Part shown: positions 33,962 to 48,653 of the stretch, piece after piece | How the letters are laid out: the number at the start of each line of letters is the position of its first letter | Numbering within the stretch: position 1 is the stretch's first letter | From: Mucilaginibacter dorajii | GTDB taxonomy: Bacteria > Bacteroidota > Bacteroidia > Sphingobacteriales > Sphingobacteriaceae | DNA length: 64,000 nt | Assembly (NCBI RefSeq): GCF_024808255.1 | Contig: NZ_JANTYS010000001.1 | Span: 62,001-126,000 of the forward strand | Reading direction: 5' to 3' | Translations under genes and position numbers: made by a program | The notes under the pieces: model-generated | The model's input: only the letters and a program-made list of their open reading frames with translations | The model's database searches: none | What the model was told of the DNA's origin: nothing

Positions 33962-35305
33962 ATGATGAAAATTTTTAAGAAATGCTCAGCGCTAATTGCA
34001 TCAATCTTGTGGTTCAATTGCTTAATGGCACAAAACCCGCTTATACAAAACCAGTTTACAGCCGATCCCTCCGTTCGTGTTTTTAATGGAAAGATATACC
34101 TTTATCCCTCGCACGATATCCCTGCAACGCCAGGACATGGCCGGGCTGGATGGTTTTGTATGCAGGATTATCACGTGTTCTCATCGCCCAACCTAACCGA
34201 TTGGACCGATCACGGCGTAATTGTTAGCCAAAATACGGTACCCTGGGCCGACTCTGCCGCGTATAGCATGTGGGCACCTGACTGTATTGAGCGCGGGGGG
34301 AAATACTATTTTTATTTCCCTGCACCAGCAAAATCCGGTGGCCCCAAGGGGTTTTCAGTGGGGGTTGCAATAGCCAATGAACCTTACGGCCCCTTCATAC
34401 CGCAACCCTTGCCCATAGCCGGGATTCATGGCATAGATCCGAATGTACAAATTGATAAAGACGGACAGGCGTATATTTATTGGGCGCAGGGAAACCTGTA
34501 CGGGGCCAAGCTTAAAGCAAACATGCTTGAACTGGCATCAGAGCCGGTAAAGCTTGAAGGTTTCCCGGATAAGGGCTTAAAAGAGGGGCCTTATTTATTT
34601 GAACGAAAAGGTATTTACTATATGACCTATCCCCATGTAGCTGATAAAATAGAGCGACTTGAATATGCCATGTCGGATAGCCCCCTCGGGCCTTTTAAAT
34701 ATGCCGGCGTGCTTATGGATGAATCGCTTTCCGGCTGCTGGACAAACCATCAATCGGTTATCGAATTTAAAAATCAATGGTATTTATTTTATCATAACGA
34801 CGATTTGTCTCCAAACTTTGATAAAAACCGTTCAGTAAGGGCCGATAGCTTGTTTTTTAATGAAGATGGCACTATTCGCAAGGTTATCCCAACATTACGT
34901 GGCGTTGGCGTAACCGCCTCATCAAAAAAAATACAGATAGACAGGTTTAGTGCTAAAAGCGCGGATGGAGTAGGGGTGGAGTTTCTCGATACGCTCAACA
35001 AATTCAGGGGTTGGAAAACGATTTTTAATAAAACCAACTCATGGATAAAATATAACGGTGTGTTTTTTGGTAAAAAAACAGCCGGGCGCGTTAATGTAAA
35101 TGCCTGTTCGGCAACCGGGGGAACTTTATTAATAAGTACTGAAGATAAACCGGGCAAGGTTATAGCAAAACTTGTTATACCCAAAGGAAATAACTGGAGT
35201 GTTGTTAAAAAAGCAGTTTCATTTATGCCTGGCGGAGTCAGAAACCTTGTTGTACAATTAAAAGGCAGCGGCCATGTAGAAGTTGACTGGATAAGCTTCG
35301 AATAA
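33962..35305 (+). CDS. GH43 arabinofuranosidase/xylosidase-like enzyme with CBM6-like domain
   Basis: The start is one of two adjacent ATGs (33962, 33965); the upstream TTG adds a non-signal stretch. About 447 residues with a signal peptide ending LMAQN. The GH43 propeller includes NQFTADPSVRVFNGKIYLYP (Asp), MWAPDCIERGGKYYFYFP, IDPNVQIDKDGQAYIYWAQG (Asp) and LKEGPYLFERKGIYYMTY (Glu). The last 130 residues (RFSAKSADGVGVEF, HVEVDWISFE) form a CBM6-like beta-sandwich, as in arabinoxylan-debranching enzymes. It ends 344 bp before the convergent regulator gene. That gap holds only a 14-nt palindrome, CCTGTATATACAGG, at 35366-35379. Confidence 0.87.
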   Translation: MMKIFKKCSALIASILWFNCLMAQNPLIQNQFTADPSVRVFNGKIYLYPSHDIPATPGHGRAGWFCMQDYHVFSSPNLTDWTDHGVIVSQNTVPWADSAAYSMWAPDCIERGGKYYFYFPAPAKSGGPKGFSVGVAIANEPYGPFIPQPLPIAGIHGIDPNVQIDKDGQAYIYWAQGNLYGAKLKANMLELASEPVKLEGFPDKGLKEGPYLFERKGIYYMTYPHVADKIERLEYAMSDSPLGPFKYAGVLMDESLSGCWTNHQSVIEFKNQWYLFYHNDDLSPNFDKNRSVRADSLFFNEDGTIRKVIPTLRGVGVTASSKKIQIDRFSAKSADGVGVEFLDTLNKFRGWKTIFNKTNSWIKYNGVFFGKKTAGRVNVNACSATGGTLLISTEDKPGKVIAKLVIPKGNNWSVVKKAVSFMPGGVRNLVVQLKGSGHVEVDWISFE

Positions 35306-35649
35306 GCTTTCCATATAGTAAGTATCTGACAAAACTACCTCTGATTTAAAATCTATTGATATACACCTGTATATACAGGACCTAAATTTGAGTTGTCGAA
35401 AAAAAATATCTGCCTGCGGTTTATAGTTTTTTCACTATGCTTGTTTGCTCAAATAAGAAGCTAAAGATCTATTTAAACAAAACTATTGGTCAAATCATCG
35501 ATGCTGAAACATATGGGGGATGGAAGCCAGGTAGTCAAGCAAAAAAAAGAATGACCGCCGCCCTATGTTATAAGGTACAAGCTTTCAGCGGATAGGGTGT
35601 CATCGCCTGGCCTGGGCAAGCACTATAGAAATAGTATAAAAGCCTTTTT

Positions 35650-38600
35650 CTATACCATTACACTGTTATGCTCTACTTTCCTATAATCGGATGGAAGCAT
35701 ATTAAACTTCTCTCTAAAAGATCGTGAAAAATAATGAGGTGTAGCAAAGCCTGCTTCATAGGCAATTTGTGTAACGGTTAGATCACTTTTCAAAAGCAAT
35801 ATTGCCGCCCTGTCAAGTTTATAGGATCGGATAAATTCAACGGGGGGTAGACCGGTAAGGTCAAATATTTTTGTGTAAAGCGCTCCCCGGCTCATTGACA
35901 AATGCTCACTGAGATCTACAACAGAAAACTTTGGATTATTTAAGTTATTATCTATGTAATTGATCACCCTGTTTAAAAATTTTTCCCCGCTTGATTCAAC
36001 CTCTATGTCGGGGTGGATAACCGTTAATTGCTTCTTATAGGTATTTTTAAGCAAGGTGTTAAGTAGCAATAGATTTTTAATTTTGATATTTAAAATTTCA
36101 AAATTAAAGGGTTTGGTCAGATAATCGTTTGCCCCTGATTCAAGCCCTCTAAGCTCCTCTTCTTCGCCTGTGCAGGCGGTAAGCATTATAAATGGAATGT
36201 GGCTGGTACGTTTATCGGCTTTTATTTTCTTGCTCAGCGTAATGCCATTCATAAATGGCATGGTTATATCGCTAATGATCAAATCAGGATGGCATGATAG
36301 CGCCTTGTCCCAACCTTCTGCGCCATTTGATGCTTCCACAATTTTATATTGCGTCATTAAATGATCTTTAATATAGTAGCGAAACTCATCATTATCTTCC
36401 ACAATAAGTAGCAAGGGCATGTCTGTAATTGCCTGGGCAATATTTCTTTTTGTACGGGGATCTTTTTCTTTAATATCTGTTTTTACCGGCGGTTGAACTT
36501 CAATTGATTGATTGGCAAAAACTTCAAGAGGAATTAACACGCTGAAATCTGATCCTTTTCCTAATTCGCTTTTAACAACAATGCTACCACCATGCATTTC
36601 AACAAACTCTTTTGTTATTGACAAACCTATTCCACTTCCCGGGTTTATATTTCCAATGTTCGTATCCTGCGCCTGGTAAAACCGCTTAAATATTAAATCT
36701 TTTCTATCCGGCTCTATACCAATGCCGGTGTCAATTATTTTAAATTCCAACATCGTCTTATCTGTTTGGGATGTGGGATGTTGAGTAATATAAACTGATA
36801 CGGTCCCTCCGGGTAATGTAAATTTAAAGGCGTTGGAGAGTAGGTTAAATAAAATGCGCTCCACTTTGTCGTGATCAAAGCGTACAAATATTTTTTCCTT
36901 GGGCGCTTTAAAATTGAAGGTGATGCTTCGCGATTCTGACAGGTCATGAAAAGAATCTACAACGTCACTTGTGAATGAAATTATTTCACCATCGGCCACG
37001 CAAAGCTTTAGTTCTTGCTCTTCTAATTTACGGAAATCCAAAAGTTGGTTTACCAAATTCAACAACCTTCGCGCATTTCGTCGTATAACTGCTAATTGGC
37101 TTGTAGTTTGCTCGTCCTTATGTTCTGCTAATAGTTTATCTGCAGGTGCCATGATCAGAGAGATTGGTGTGCGAAACTCATGGCTCAGGTTAGTAAGAAA
37201 TTTAATTTTAAGCGCATCAAGTTCATGCAATCGTTCTGCTTCCCTTCTTTCCTGTTCCAACGCCAGTTTTCCTTTTAGTTTTTTTATACCCCTATAACGG
37301 ATGAGTAGAAGTGCGCCCGAAGCCATCAGTACATATAGCAAGTACGCGTACCAGGTCATCCATATCGGTGGATGAATTACGATGCGGATTTGTGTCCCAG
37401 AGTTGTTCCATATCCCATCGTTGTTGCAAGCCCTAACTACAAACAGGTACTCGCCCGGATCTAAATTGGTATAATACGCAGTAGTAGCCGAACCTACATA
37501 ATTCCAGCTTTTATTGAACGATTTAAGAATATAGGCGTATCTGTTTTGCTGGGGAAGCGTAAAATTAATTGCAGAATAACTGATTGAAAAGTTTTCCTTA
37601 TAATCCAGGTCAATCTGCTTTGCTACCGAAATATCTTGTTTAAGCGGCGAGCGACTGCCGGATAATACAATGTTATTATTAACTTTAAGGGTGGTTAAAA
37701 ACACCGGGGGGGCATTATTGTTATGTTTTACCTCCTGCTGCGGGTCAATATAATTAAAGCCCTTGGCTCCGCCGAAGAATAGAAATCCTTTCTTTGTGCG
37801 GATACCGGATCCATCTATAAAAGCATCGTTTTGCAGGCCATTGCAGGCATTATAGCGAGTGAACTTTTTAGATACCGCGTTAAGTGTACATATTCCTTTA
37901 TCGGTACTTAACCATATGTTACCACTATAGTCCTCCAGCAGTTTGTGTACTACGCCATCGGGCAGTTCGTCTGATGCCGAGTAATTGATGATTTTTTTTT
38001 GTTTGGAATCAAAGCAATATAACCCATCTCCGGCAGTGCCAATCCATATGTTGCCATTATGATCCTGCAACAGCGAAAAGGTTCTATCAATTGCCATTCC
38101 GGTATTCTTATTATTATACACCCGAAACTTTTGAGTAGCAGGATTTAATACTGCTATTCCACTGCCATAAGTGCCAATCCATATATTCCCCTCACGATCT
38201 TCTTCAATAGCTCTGATAAAACCATTAACAGGCAACAGTTTTTCCCCGGCAGAAGCAGGAGTTGATACGTATTTAAAAAAGGTTTTTTTATCGGGGTCAA
38301 ATATATTAACGCCGCCGCCATTGGTACCTATCCATATCTTTCCCTTGCTGCTTTCCTTTAAACAAAAAATTTCGTTGTGGTTTATATGCGCATTATCTTT
38401 TCCAGCATTTAACTGTTGGTACTCACCTGTTTTTGTATTGTAAATGAACAAACCATCCTGAAAAGTGCCGATCCAAAGCTGTTGGCGACGGTCAAGCATC
38501 ATACTTAATATCGGAAGACCTGCAGAATTACTTCTTGTTTTGGATTTTATAGCAATATGGCTGAACAAACCGCTCCTGATATGAAAAAGATTTAAGCCTC

Positions 38601-39792
38601 CGCCGTCTGTGCCAACAAACAGATCTCCATCCTTGTTCTCAGCGAATGATGAAACGAAAGCCGCGCTTAGGCCGGCGGGGTCATAGGCATTATTTTGCTT
38701 TGAATTAAATAAGGTAAGGTTTTTGTCGTACTTATCTACACCTCCCTGGTAGGTGCCAAGCCAATAAATCCCATCGGGATCATTATAAATGCAGCGGATA
38801 GATTTGCTGCTTATGCTAAATTTATCCCGGTCGTCATGATTGTAGCGTTTAAACTTTCCGGACACCGGATCTAAAATATTCAAACCGCCTTCGGTGCCTA
38901 CCCAAATTTTATCACCGTTTGCGGCTATGCTATAAATCAGATTGCCGCTGATTGTAGTATCGTCATTGGGACTGTATTTGAAATTTCTAAATGTTTTTAA
39001 ATCCGGCGATAAACAACTTAATCCATCATTAGTTCCTATCCATAACCTGTGCTGGCATTCGGCTATGGTATTTATCCCCTCATTTGGGATACTTGAGGCA
39101 TCGTTGTTTTCATGCCGAAAGGCAATGAAGCTGTTTGATCCTTCATCATAAAGGTAGAGGCCTTTATCCGTACCAATCCACATTCGTCCCTGGCTATCCC
39201 CGAAGATTGATAATATGATGGTCGAGTGAAGTTGCCCAGGTTTATGTTCGTCGGCCTTGTAAAATATTTCTTTTTTTGTTTTAGGGTCAAGTACGCACAG
39301 GCCTCCTATCATACCAATCCAGAGACGGCCCCGGGTATCTCCGTAAATAGATTTTATATAGCTGTTTGTGAGGTGGTTATAGGCAGCGCTCTCCGGGTAG
39401 GTTTTAAAACGATCGAGGGAACGGTCGAGGTAATACAATCCGCCCCCCATTGTAGCTACCCACAGCTGCCCTGCCTTATCCTCATATATGCTTGTTACCT
39501 CTTTAGAGCGATAACCTGATTTGTCCGCCGGATCAAAACGATATGGCTTATGTTCCATGCCGTCAAACCTGTCAAGCCCATCGGCAGTTGCAAACCATAA
39601 AAATCCGTAATGGTCTTTGATGATTGCATTAACCGTATTCGAGAGCAAACCGTCGTGCGATGTCATCACAGTAAACCGTATAGCCTGCCCACGGCATTGG
39701 ATAGTGATACCAAGCGATACCGTTAATACAATTAAAAATAATCGATTAGCTCTGAGTAGTTTATGTGATAGACGTAACATGCCAGGTGTCAT
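35650..39792 (-). CDS. Hybrid two-component system sensor/regulator (HTCS)
   Basis: A 1380-residue one-protein two-component system that senses a glycan breakdown product in the periplasm and activates the utilisation locus. In order: signal/first span (to about 35); two-component propeller repeats (GLLSNTVNAIIKDHYGFLWF, many GxLWIGT repeats, to about 690); a Y_Y_Y domain (about 720-795); a membrane span (WYAYLLYVLMASGALLLI, about 800-820); a HisKA domain with SHEFRTP (His near 871); an HATPase with GSGIGLSITKEFVEMHGG; a receiver with LIISDITMPFMNG (Asp near 1174); and an AraC-type HTH (SEHLSMSRGALYTKIFDLTG, FSRSFREKFNMLPSDYRK). It sits between the plus-strand xylan genes. A start at Met5 is possible. 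Confidence 0.95.
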   Translation of the reverse strand: MTPGMLRLSHKLLRANRLFLIVLTVSLGITIQCRGQAIRFTVMTSHDGLLSNTVNAIIKDHYGFLWFATADGLDRFDGMEHKPYRFDPADKSGYRSKEVTSIYEDKAGQLWVATMGGGLYYLDRSLDRFKTYPESAAYNHLTNSYIKSIYGDTRGRLWIGMIGGLCVLDPKTKKEIFYKADEHKPGQLHSTIILSIFGDSQGRMWIGTDKGLYLYDEGSNSFIAFRHENNDASSIPNEGINTIAECQHRLWIGTNDGLSCLSPDLKTFRNFKYSPNDDTTISGNLIYSIAANGDKIWVGTEGGLNILDPVSGKFKRYNHDDRDKFSISSKSIRCIYNDPDGIYWLGTYQGGVDKYDKNLTLFNSKQNNAYDPAGLSAAFVSSFAENKDGDLFVGTDGGGLNLFHIRSGLFSHIAIKSKTRSNSAGLPILSMMLDRRQQLWIGTFQDGLFIYNTKTGEYQQLNAGKDNAHINHNEIFCLKESSKGKIWIGTNGGGVNIFDPDKKTFFKYVSTPASAGEKLLPVNGFIRAIEEDREGNIWIGTYGSGIAVLNPATQKFRVYNNKNTGMAIDRTFSLLQDHNGNIWIGTAGDGLYCFDSKQKKIINYSASDELPDGVVHKLLEDYSGNIWLSTDKGICTLNAVSKKFTRYNACNGLQNDAFIDGSGIRTKKGFLFFGGAKGFNYIDPQQEVKHNNNAPPVFLTTLKVNNNIVLSGSRSPLKQDISVAKQIDLDYKENFSISYSAINFTLPQQNRYAYILKSFNKSWNYVGSATTAYYTNLDPGEYLFVVRACNNDGIWNNSGTQIRIVIHPPIWMTWYAYLLYVLMASGALLLIRYRGIKKLKGKLALEQERREAERLHELDALKIKFLTNLSHEFRTPISLIMAPADKLLAEHKDEQTTSQLAVIRRNARRLLNLVNQLLDFRKLEEQELKLCVADGEIISFTSDVVDSFHDLSESRSITFNFKAPKEKIFVRFDHDKVERILFNLLSNAFKFTLPGGTVSVYITQHPTSQTDKTMLEFKIIDTGIGIEPDRKDLIFKRFYQAQDTNIGNINPGSGIGLSITKEFVEMHGGSIVVKSELGKGSDFSVLIPLEVFANQSIEVQPPVKTDIKEKDPRTKRNIAQAITDMPLLLIVEDNDEFRYYIKDHLMTQYKIVEASNGAEGWDKALSCHPDLIISDITMPFMNGITLSKKIKADKRTSHIPFIMLTACTGEEEELRGLESGANDYLTKPFNFEILNIKIKNLLLLNTLLKNTYKKQLTVIHPDIEVESSGEKFLNRVINYIDNNLNNPKFSVVDLSEHLSMSRGALYTKIFDLTGLPPVEFIRSYKLDRAAILLLKSDLTVTQIAYEAGFATPHYFSRSFREKFNMLPSDYRKVEHNSVMV

Positions 39793-40443
39793 TTTTTTTA
39801 ATTATACAGCCGCCCCGCTTTAACGGCAGGTGGGCGTACTGATAAATACATTTTCGAAAACGTGTGGTTTATAATGGTACGACTTCAAATATTCATAAAT
39901 ATCGTACAACGTAAATCTAAACTATAAATTTATAAAAAACAATCGATTGCGTAAATAAAAAAACTTTATCAGCCCGGATATTTTCGTAGTGGACGATGCA
40001 TATTTCCGGTTATGTTAGTGATGCCTGGTAATGGGGGAACTTATTTATGGCAATGAGAGGTTGGCAACCTTATTATAATTGATATACGGCGGTAGTATAA
40101 CGATGTAACCTGCGGCATTGGAAAAGGAGGGCTTAAATTAGTAGTTGATTTACGCGATATAAAATTGTTTGCCTAAGCAAGACATTTGTTGTGCCAAAAA
40201 CTACTTATTTCAACCAAAGTGTTAATTTCTTCAACATTTGTGGCACGTCGGGTTCTGTTTTAAAAATACTTTTGGTCGAAGTTGTTTTAACAATTGTTGG
40301 TTTCACCATTGTCCCATTTTTTATTCAGTATACTAAATTCTGGGGCTTTGGATGATTAATACTTATTCGTATGGTGAACCACCAATTTTTGAACTAACAC
40401 TTCGATTTAAAACGCCCGGCACAACCTGAAATAACTAAATATC
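39793..40443. promoter_or_regulatory. Divergent intergenic region between HTCS and GH43 gene
   Basis: A 651-bp AT-rich stretch without a gene that must hold the promoters of the HTCS (minus) and the GH43-led operon (plus). I see GTTGTTTTAACAA and the words TTGTTGTGCC (about 40187) and TTGTGGCACGT (40238-40248), but no promoter that meets the consensus clearly. A regulator site here is an expectation from the gene layout, not seen directly. Confidence 0.35.
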
Positions 40444-42405
40444 ATGAACCAATTCATCCGGCTTACGAGCCTTATTACAATATTCGTGTTCGTCGTTTTA
40501 TTTGTAAACGGCCAGGAAAAAATACCGGATTCTTCCTTGTTTTATCAAACAGTTAACACCTATGTGAACCCCGTGTTACCTGGCGACCATCCGGACCCCA
40601 CCTTGCTTAAAGTGGGCGATGATTTTTATCACTGCGGGTCTTCTTTTCATTTTAACCCTTATCTGCCCGTTTACCATTCCAAAGATCTTGTCCATTGGGA
40701 GGTAATCAGCAGGGTGCTGCCATCATCAAAGGCCGCCTGGGTTAATGACCGGCCGTCAACCGGTATCTGGCAGGGTGCCATAACCTATTTTTATGGTTCT
40801 TACTGGATATATTTTTCGGCCGGAGGGCAGTGGTTTTGTAAGGCAAGTTCCCCTAAAGGGCCGTGGTCCGCTCCTGTACAAGTAAAGTCAAATGCTGAAA
40901 CAGGTGATCTTGGTTATGACAACTCCATTTTTGTTGATGATGATGGAAAACCTTATATGGTGATAAAAAATGGCCAAAAAATTAATCGTTTGCAAGCCTT
41001 GGGCAGGGATGGGCAATTGACGGGTCATGTGATAAACCTTGACTGGGTAAACGCCAGGTTACAATATAGCTGGGCGGAAGGGCCGGTAATGTGTAAACGC
41101 AATGGCTATTATTATTACTTCCCAGCGGGTGATGTTACAGGCGGGCAATATGTTTTAAGAGGAAGATCATTAACCGGCGATTCGACAAAATGGGAAAGAC
41201 TGGGTGATTTTTTTAAACCGGTTACCGATGATAAGGCAGGTTTCCGTCGTCCTAACCACATTTCAGCTCCCGTTCAATTAGCCGATGGAACCTGGTGGAC
41301 AATAGGACAAAGTTATGAGAAATATAATGGCGACGATTGGTCAGGTACCGGACGCCAAACGTCTCTATACCCGGTGACCTGGGAGGGCGACAGGCCATGG
41401 GGTATGGCCCCAACCATCTTGCCGATCCGGAAACCGGAGCTGCCACGGTCAGGTATATCATGGACAAGTGTAAAAACCGATTATTTTGACGGCAGTGAAT
41501 TAAGCCTGAACTGGCATTTTCTTACCAAAAAAGCTTCTGCCTCTTACTCACTTACCAGCCGGAAGGGATGGATAATACTTGCACCCGATTCTGCCCGTAC
41601 CCACCTTGTTCAAAAAGAAACAGACCACTATTATTCCGCTGTTACGAAGGTTGACCTGAGTGCAACAAATGACGGGGCCAAGGCCGGTATTTACCTTACT
41701 AACGGGAACCAGGCAGTAGTGGCGAGGCTTTACAGCGGCTACAATAACGGTAAGAAAATTGTTTTTACCATGGATACCGCGAGTAGGAGTATGCCGAACA
41801 TCTTCGGAAACGTGGTTTGGCTGAAACTGGAAAGGTATGGCCACGAGCTAACCGGATATTATAGCGGCGACGGAAAAGCCTGGGTTTCCTTAGGCAGGCC
41901 AATTGACGCGGTTAAACTTGATGAAACCCAGCCAAATTTTAATTCGTGGGTGGGGACAAGTGTAGGTTTATTTGCAGAGGGCAAGCCGGCAGACTTCGAT
42001 TGTTTTATTTGTAAAGACGGAGCCTCGCCGTTGCCCGCAGCAGGCTATCGTAATTACTATGGAACAGCAACTGTAAATAAAGGGAAGTGGAAAACCGTAA
42101 CCAATACATCCTTGTATGGCGGATGGTTTATGATATCAGGTGTGGAAATTGGGCGCCAATCGCCGTCTTCAGTCCAGGTAGTTGCTTCGTCAAAACGCAA
42201 AGGCATGCTTCAAATATGGCTTGATGATCTTCGGGACGGTAAATTGATAGCAACAATACCGTTAAACGCCACAGGCAACGGTATTTATAAAACATTCAGC
42301 AAGCAACTTAAAAATGTTATCGGGCAACATGACATTTTTGTGCGATATCCTGCCGGTGTTCCACAAAGCATCTTTGTTAAAAGCATCCAATTTTCTGCTA
42401 AGTAA
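40444..42405 (+). CDS. GH43 beta-xylosidase-like enzyme with additional C-terminal module
   Basis: A 653-residue exported enzyme. The GH43 domain starts YVNPVLPGDHPDPTLLKVGD (Asp) and has GYDNSIFVDDDGKPYMVIKN (Asp) and YSWAEGPVMCKRNGYYYYFP (Glu), residues about 38-330. A GH43_C2/DUF1349-like sandwich follows (YFDGSELSLNWHFLTKKASA through VGLFAEGKPADFDCF, about 340-525). The last 120 residues (WFMISGVEIGRQSPSSVQVV, HDIFVRYPAGVPQSIFVKSI) form a CBM6-like module. A signal peptide ends near VNGQE. It leads the xylan-cutting operon that runs to the GH10 gene. Confidence 0.88.
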   Translation: MNQFIRLTSLITIFVFVVLFVNGQEKIPDSSLFYQTVNTYVNPVLPGDHPDPTLLKVGDDFYHCGSSFHFNPYLPVYHSKDLVHWEVISRVLPSSKAAWVNDRPSTGIWQGAITYFYGSYWIYFSAGGQWFCKASSPKGPWSAPVQVKSNAETGDLGYDNSIFVDDDGKPYMVIKNGQKINRLQALGRDGQLTGHVINLDWVNARLQYSWAEGPVMCKRNGYYYYFPAGDVTGGQYVLRGRSLTGDSTKWERLGDFFKPVTDDKAGFRRPNHISAPVQLADGTWWTIGQSYEKYNGDDWSGTGRQTSLYPVTWEGDRPWGMAPTILPIRKPELPRSGISWTSVKTDYFDGSELSLNWHFLTKKASASYSLTSRKGWIILAPDSARTHLVQKETDHYYSAVTKVDLSATNDGAKAGIYLTNGNQAVVARLYSGYNNGKKIVFTMDTASRSMPNIFGNVVWLKLERYGHELTGYYSGDGKAWVSLGRPIDAVKLDETQPNFNSWVGTSVGLFAEGKPADFDCFICKDGASPLPAAGYRNYYGTATVNKGKWKTVTNTSLYGGWFMISGVEIGRQSPSSVQVVASSKRKGMLQIWLDDLRDGKLIATIPLNATGNGIYKTFSKQLKNVIGQHDIFVRYPAGVPQSIFVKSIQFSAK

Positions 42406-42436
42406 GGTGCCTTTTTTATGAACCCCAAAAAAATAC

Positions 42437-42770
42437 TAGAGCCTGTTTAAAAATAAATAAAAAGATAGTCATTGAGGAGGTACGACGAAGACAACCGATC
42501 GAAAAGAGTTCATTAATTCCTATAAAAAACAAATTATCATATGGAGAGCCCAGGGCAAATGGATCTAAAGTGGGTTAACATAACTTAACATATTTCAGAT
42601 AAAATACGTTATAATTATCTTATAATCAATGTGTTGTATTTTAACAAGGTTAACACTAAACTGATGCATAGCGCAATTTAGGCACATCCAAATACTTGAC
42701 TGATTGAGCGCTGAATATTCGCCTCATAGATCATATAAAATATTCTTCAAAGAAATTTAAACAGGCTCTA
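42437..42770. mobile_element. 334-bp miniature inverted-repeat element
   Basis: TAGAGCCTGTTTAAA (42437-42451) is mirrored perfectly by TTTAAACAGGCTCTA (42756-42770), and the inside codes for nothing. GAGCCTGTTTAAA-type ends are seen on Bacteroidota insertion sequences, so this looks like a non-autonomous derivative (MITE) or an internally deleted IS, possibly with a TA target duplication. It lies between the GH43 and GH8 genes of the xylan operon. Confidence 0.65.
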
Positions 42771-42802
42771 AGACTAAATCTTTATTAAACTACGATGTGA
42801 GT

Positions 42803-46950
<4,148 letters not shown>

Positions 46951-47019
46951 CCGGTTAAAGATGAACATCGCTTAGCGAAATGGATACGTATTATCAATCA
47001 ATAAAAACATTAATGATCT

Positions 47020-48225
47020 ATGAATTTTTCTACTGTCAATAAAAAAACAGATCGGGGCTTCCTATTGCTGGCTATAGCGTTTATCATTTTATCGTTTGTT
47101 CAATGTACACCCAAACACCAGGTGGCCTCATCAGTGCAGGCAGGTACTGCGGCCGATCATGCAGATAAGGGTTTAAAAGATTATTATAAAAAGTATTTCC
47201 CAATTGGTGTAGCGGTTAGTATGGCTTCCTTGCATGGCCTTGATTCTGCATTAATTGTAAAAGAATTTAACAGTGTAACGCCCGAGAACGATATGAAGAT
47301 GGGGCCGATACATCCGTCAGAAAATATCTATAATTGGAAAAATGCCGACAAAATTGTTGATTTCGGCTTGAGTCATCACATAAAAATACGCGGGCACAAC
47401 TTATGCTGGCATAACCAGGAAGCAGCGTGGATGTTTAAAGGAATCGACGGAAAGCCGGTTACCAAAGAATTATTGTTGCAGCGTTTAAAGGATCATATTT
47501 TTGCCGTTGCAGGAAGGTACAAAGGTAAAATTTACGCCTGGGATGTAGTTAACGAGGCGGTTGACGATAGCGATGATACAACGCAGATATATCGTAAAAG
47601 CAATTGGTACAACATATGCAATGGCCCCGATTTTATTGAGGCGGCCTTTAGATATGCGCATGAAGCAGATCCGCAGGCCAAGCTATACTACAATGATTAT
47701 AACAGCGAGCACCCGGTAAAGAGGGAAAAGATATATAAATTATTGAAAAAATTGATTGAGGATCACGTACCTGTTGATGGGGTGGGCATGCAGGCGCATT
47801 GGAAGTTGAATGAGCCAGCACCCGACGAATTACGTAAAGCTTTGGATGAAGTAACCTCGTTAGGTTTAAAGGTACAATTTACTGAACTGGATATTACTAT
47901 ACGCTTGCCACAACAAAAAACTGCGACCGCGGCCACAGCCCAACCTACACCTGACCCGGGTTATACGCCAGAATTGGAGGCCCAACAAATAGCGCAATAC
48001 AAAATGGCGTTTGATATCTTCCGCCAATATAAAAAGTTTATAACAGGTGTTACATTCTGGAATGTATCTGACCGATACAGTTGGCTGGACGGGAGAGGAG
48101 GTGGACTAATGGGCGGAGCAGCCGCAGGCTTGAACGCACCCCGCGCGGTTATTAAAGCCTATCCCTTATTGTTTGACGAAAACCGGGAACGCAAAAAGGC
48201 CTATTGGTCTGTAGTGAACTTTTAA
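47020..48225 (+). CDS. GH10 endo-1,4-beta-xylanase, lipoprotein
   Basis: A 401-residue family 10 xylanase that cuts the xylan main chain. It has a lipoprotein signal (ILSFVQC, Cys29), so it is likely to sit on the cell surface or outer membrane. The (beta/alpha)8 motifs are complete: FNSVTPENDMKMGPI, IRGHNLCWHNQ, AWDVVNEAVDD with acid/base Glu179, GVGMQAHW, VQFTELDI with nucleophile Glu289, and GVTFWNVSDRYSWL. A Thr/Ala/Pro-rich loop (about 300-315) is inserted before the last helices. It ends the gene run begun with GH43 at 40444. Confidence 0.94.
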   Translation: MNFSTVNKKTDRGFLLLAIAFIILSFVQCTPKHQVASSVQAGTAADHADKGLKDYYKKYFPIGVAVSMASLHGLDSALIVKEFNSVTPENDMKMGPIHPSENIYNWKNADKIVDFGLSHHIKIRGHNLCWHNQEAAWMFKGIDGKPVTKELLLQRLKDHIFAVAGRYKGKIYAWDVVNEAVDDSDDTTQIYRKSNWYNICNGPDFIEAAFRYAHEADPQAKLYYNDYNSEHPVKREKIYKLLKKLIEDHVPVDGVGMQAHWKLNEPAPDELRKALDEVTSLGLKVQFTELDITIRLPQQKTATAATAQPTPDPGYTPELEAQQIAQYKMAFDIFRQYKKFITGVTFWNVSDRYSWLDGRGGGLMGGAAAGLNAPRAVIKAYPLLFDENRERKKAYWSVVNF

Positions 48226-48481
48226 TGGTGGATAGTAGTGTTTACTGACTAACGGAATTAAGGAGCCACCTGAAGTGGAAATAAAGACCTTGCCGAGATC
48301 GATAATGCAGAATAGCAATAAATTTTGCGGACAAAACTAATTACGAATCACGACTTACGGTTGTCAATATCAGGTTGCATTAGTCTGATGGTTTTACAAG
48401 TTCAAAACAATTTTAAATTCTATCGAAAGAGGGTTTCAGAAAATTTATACAGATGTTATATGAATATAAACAAACGTTGTG

Positions 48482-48510
48482 TTTGCAGTTATCGTTGCTT
48501 TTTATCTTTG
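48482..48510 (+). promoter_or_regulatory. Probable promoter of the FG-GAP lipoprotein gene
   Basis: TTTG (48482-48485) and TATCTTTG (48503-48510) match the -33 and -7 boxes, though the spacing is 17 rather than 19 nt. It would give a 5' leader of about 140 nt. Apart from this, the 48226-48653 gap shows nothing recognisable. Confidence 0.4.
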
Positions 48511-48653
48511 CTATTCGCTTTTTAACGATGGTTGTTGGATAAAATAGTATGTTAGCTTTTGGTCCGTTTTACGGGTGAAGCTTGTTATTATATCTGATAG
48601 CTTTCCATAGGTTAGGGAACATAAATCCATATCGCTTTTTTTAACAAATTATC

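Noticed and set aside
35366..35379. Palindrome CCTGTATATACAGG downstream of the HTCS gene
   Set aside because: It lies between two convergent gene ends and has no promoter beside it, so an operator role is unsupported.
40238..40248. TTGTGGCACGT shared with 60627-60637 as an HTCS binding site
   Set aside because: An 11-mer shared by two long AT-rich gaps is not unlikely by chance, and the second copy is about 750 bp from the susC start.
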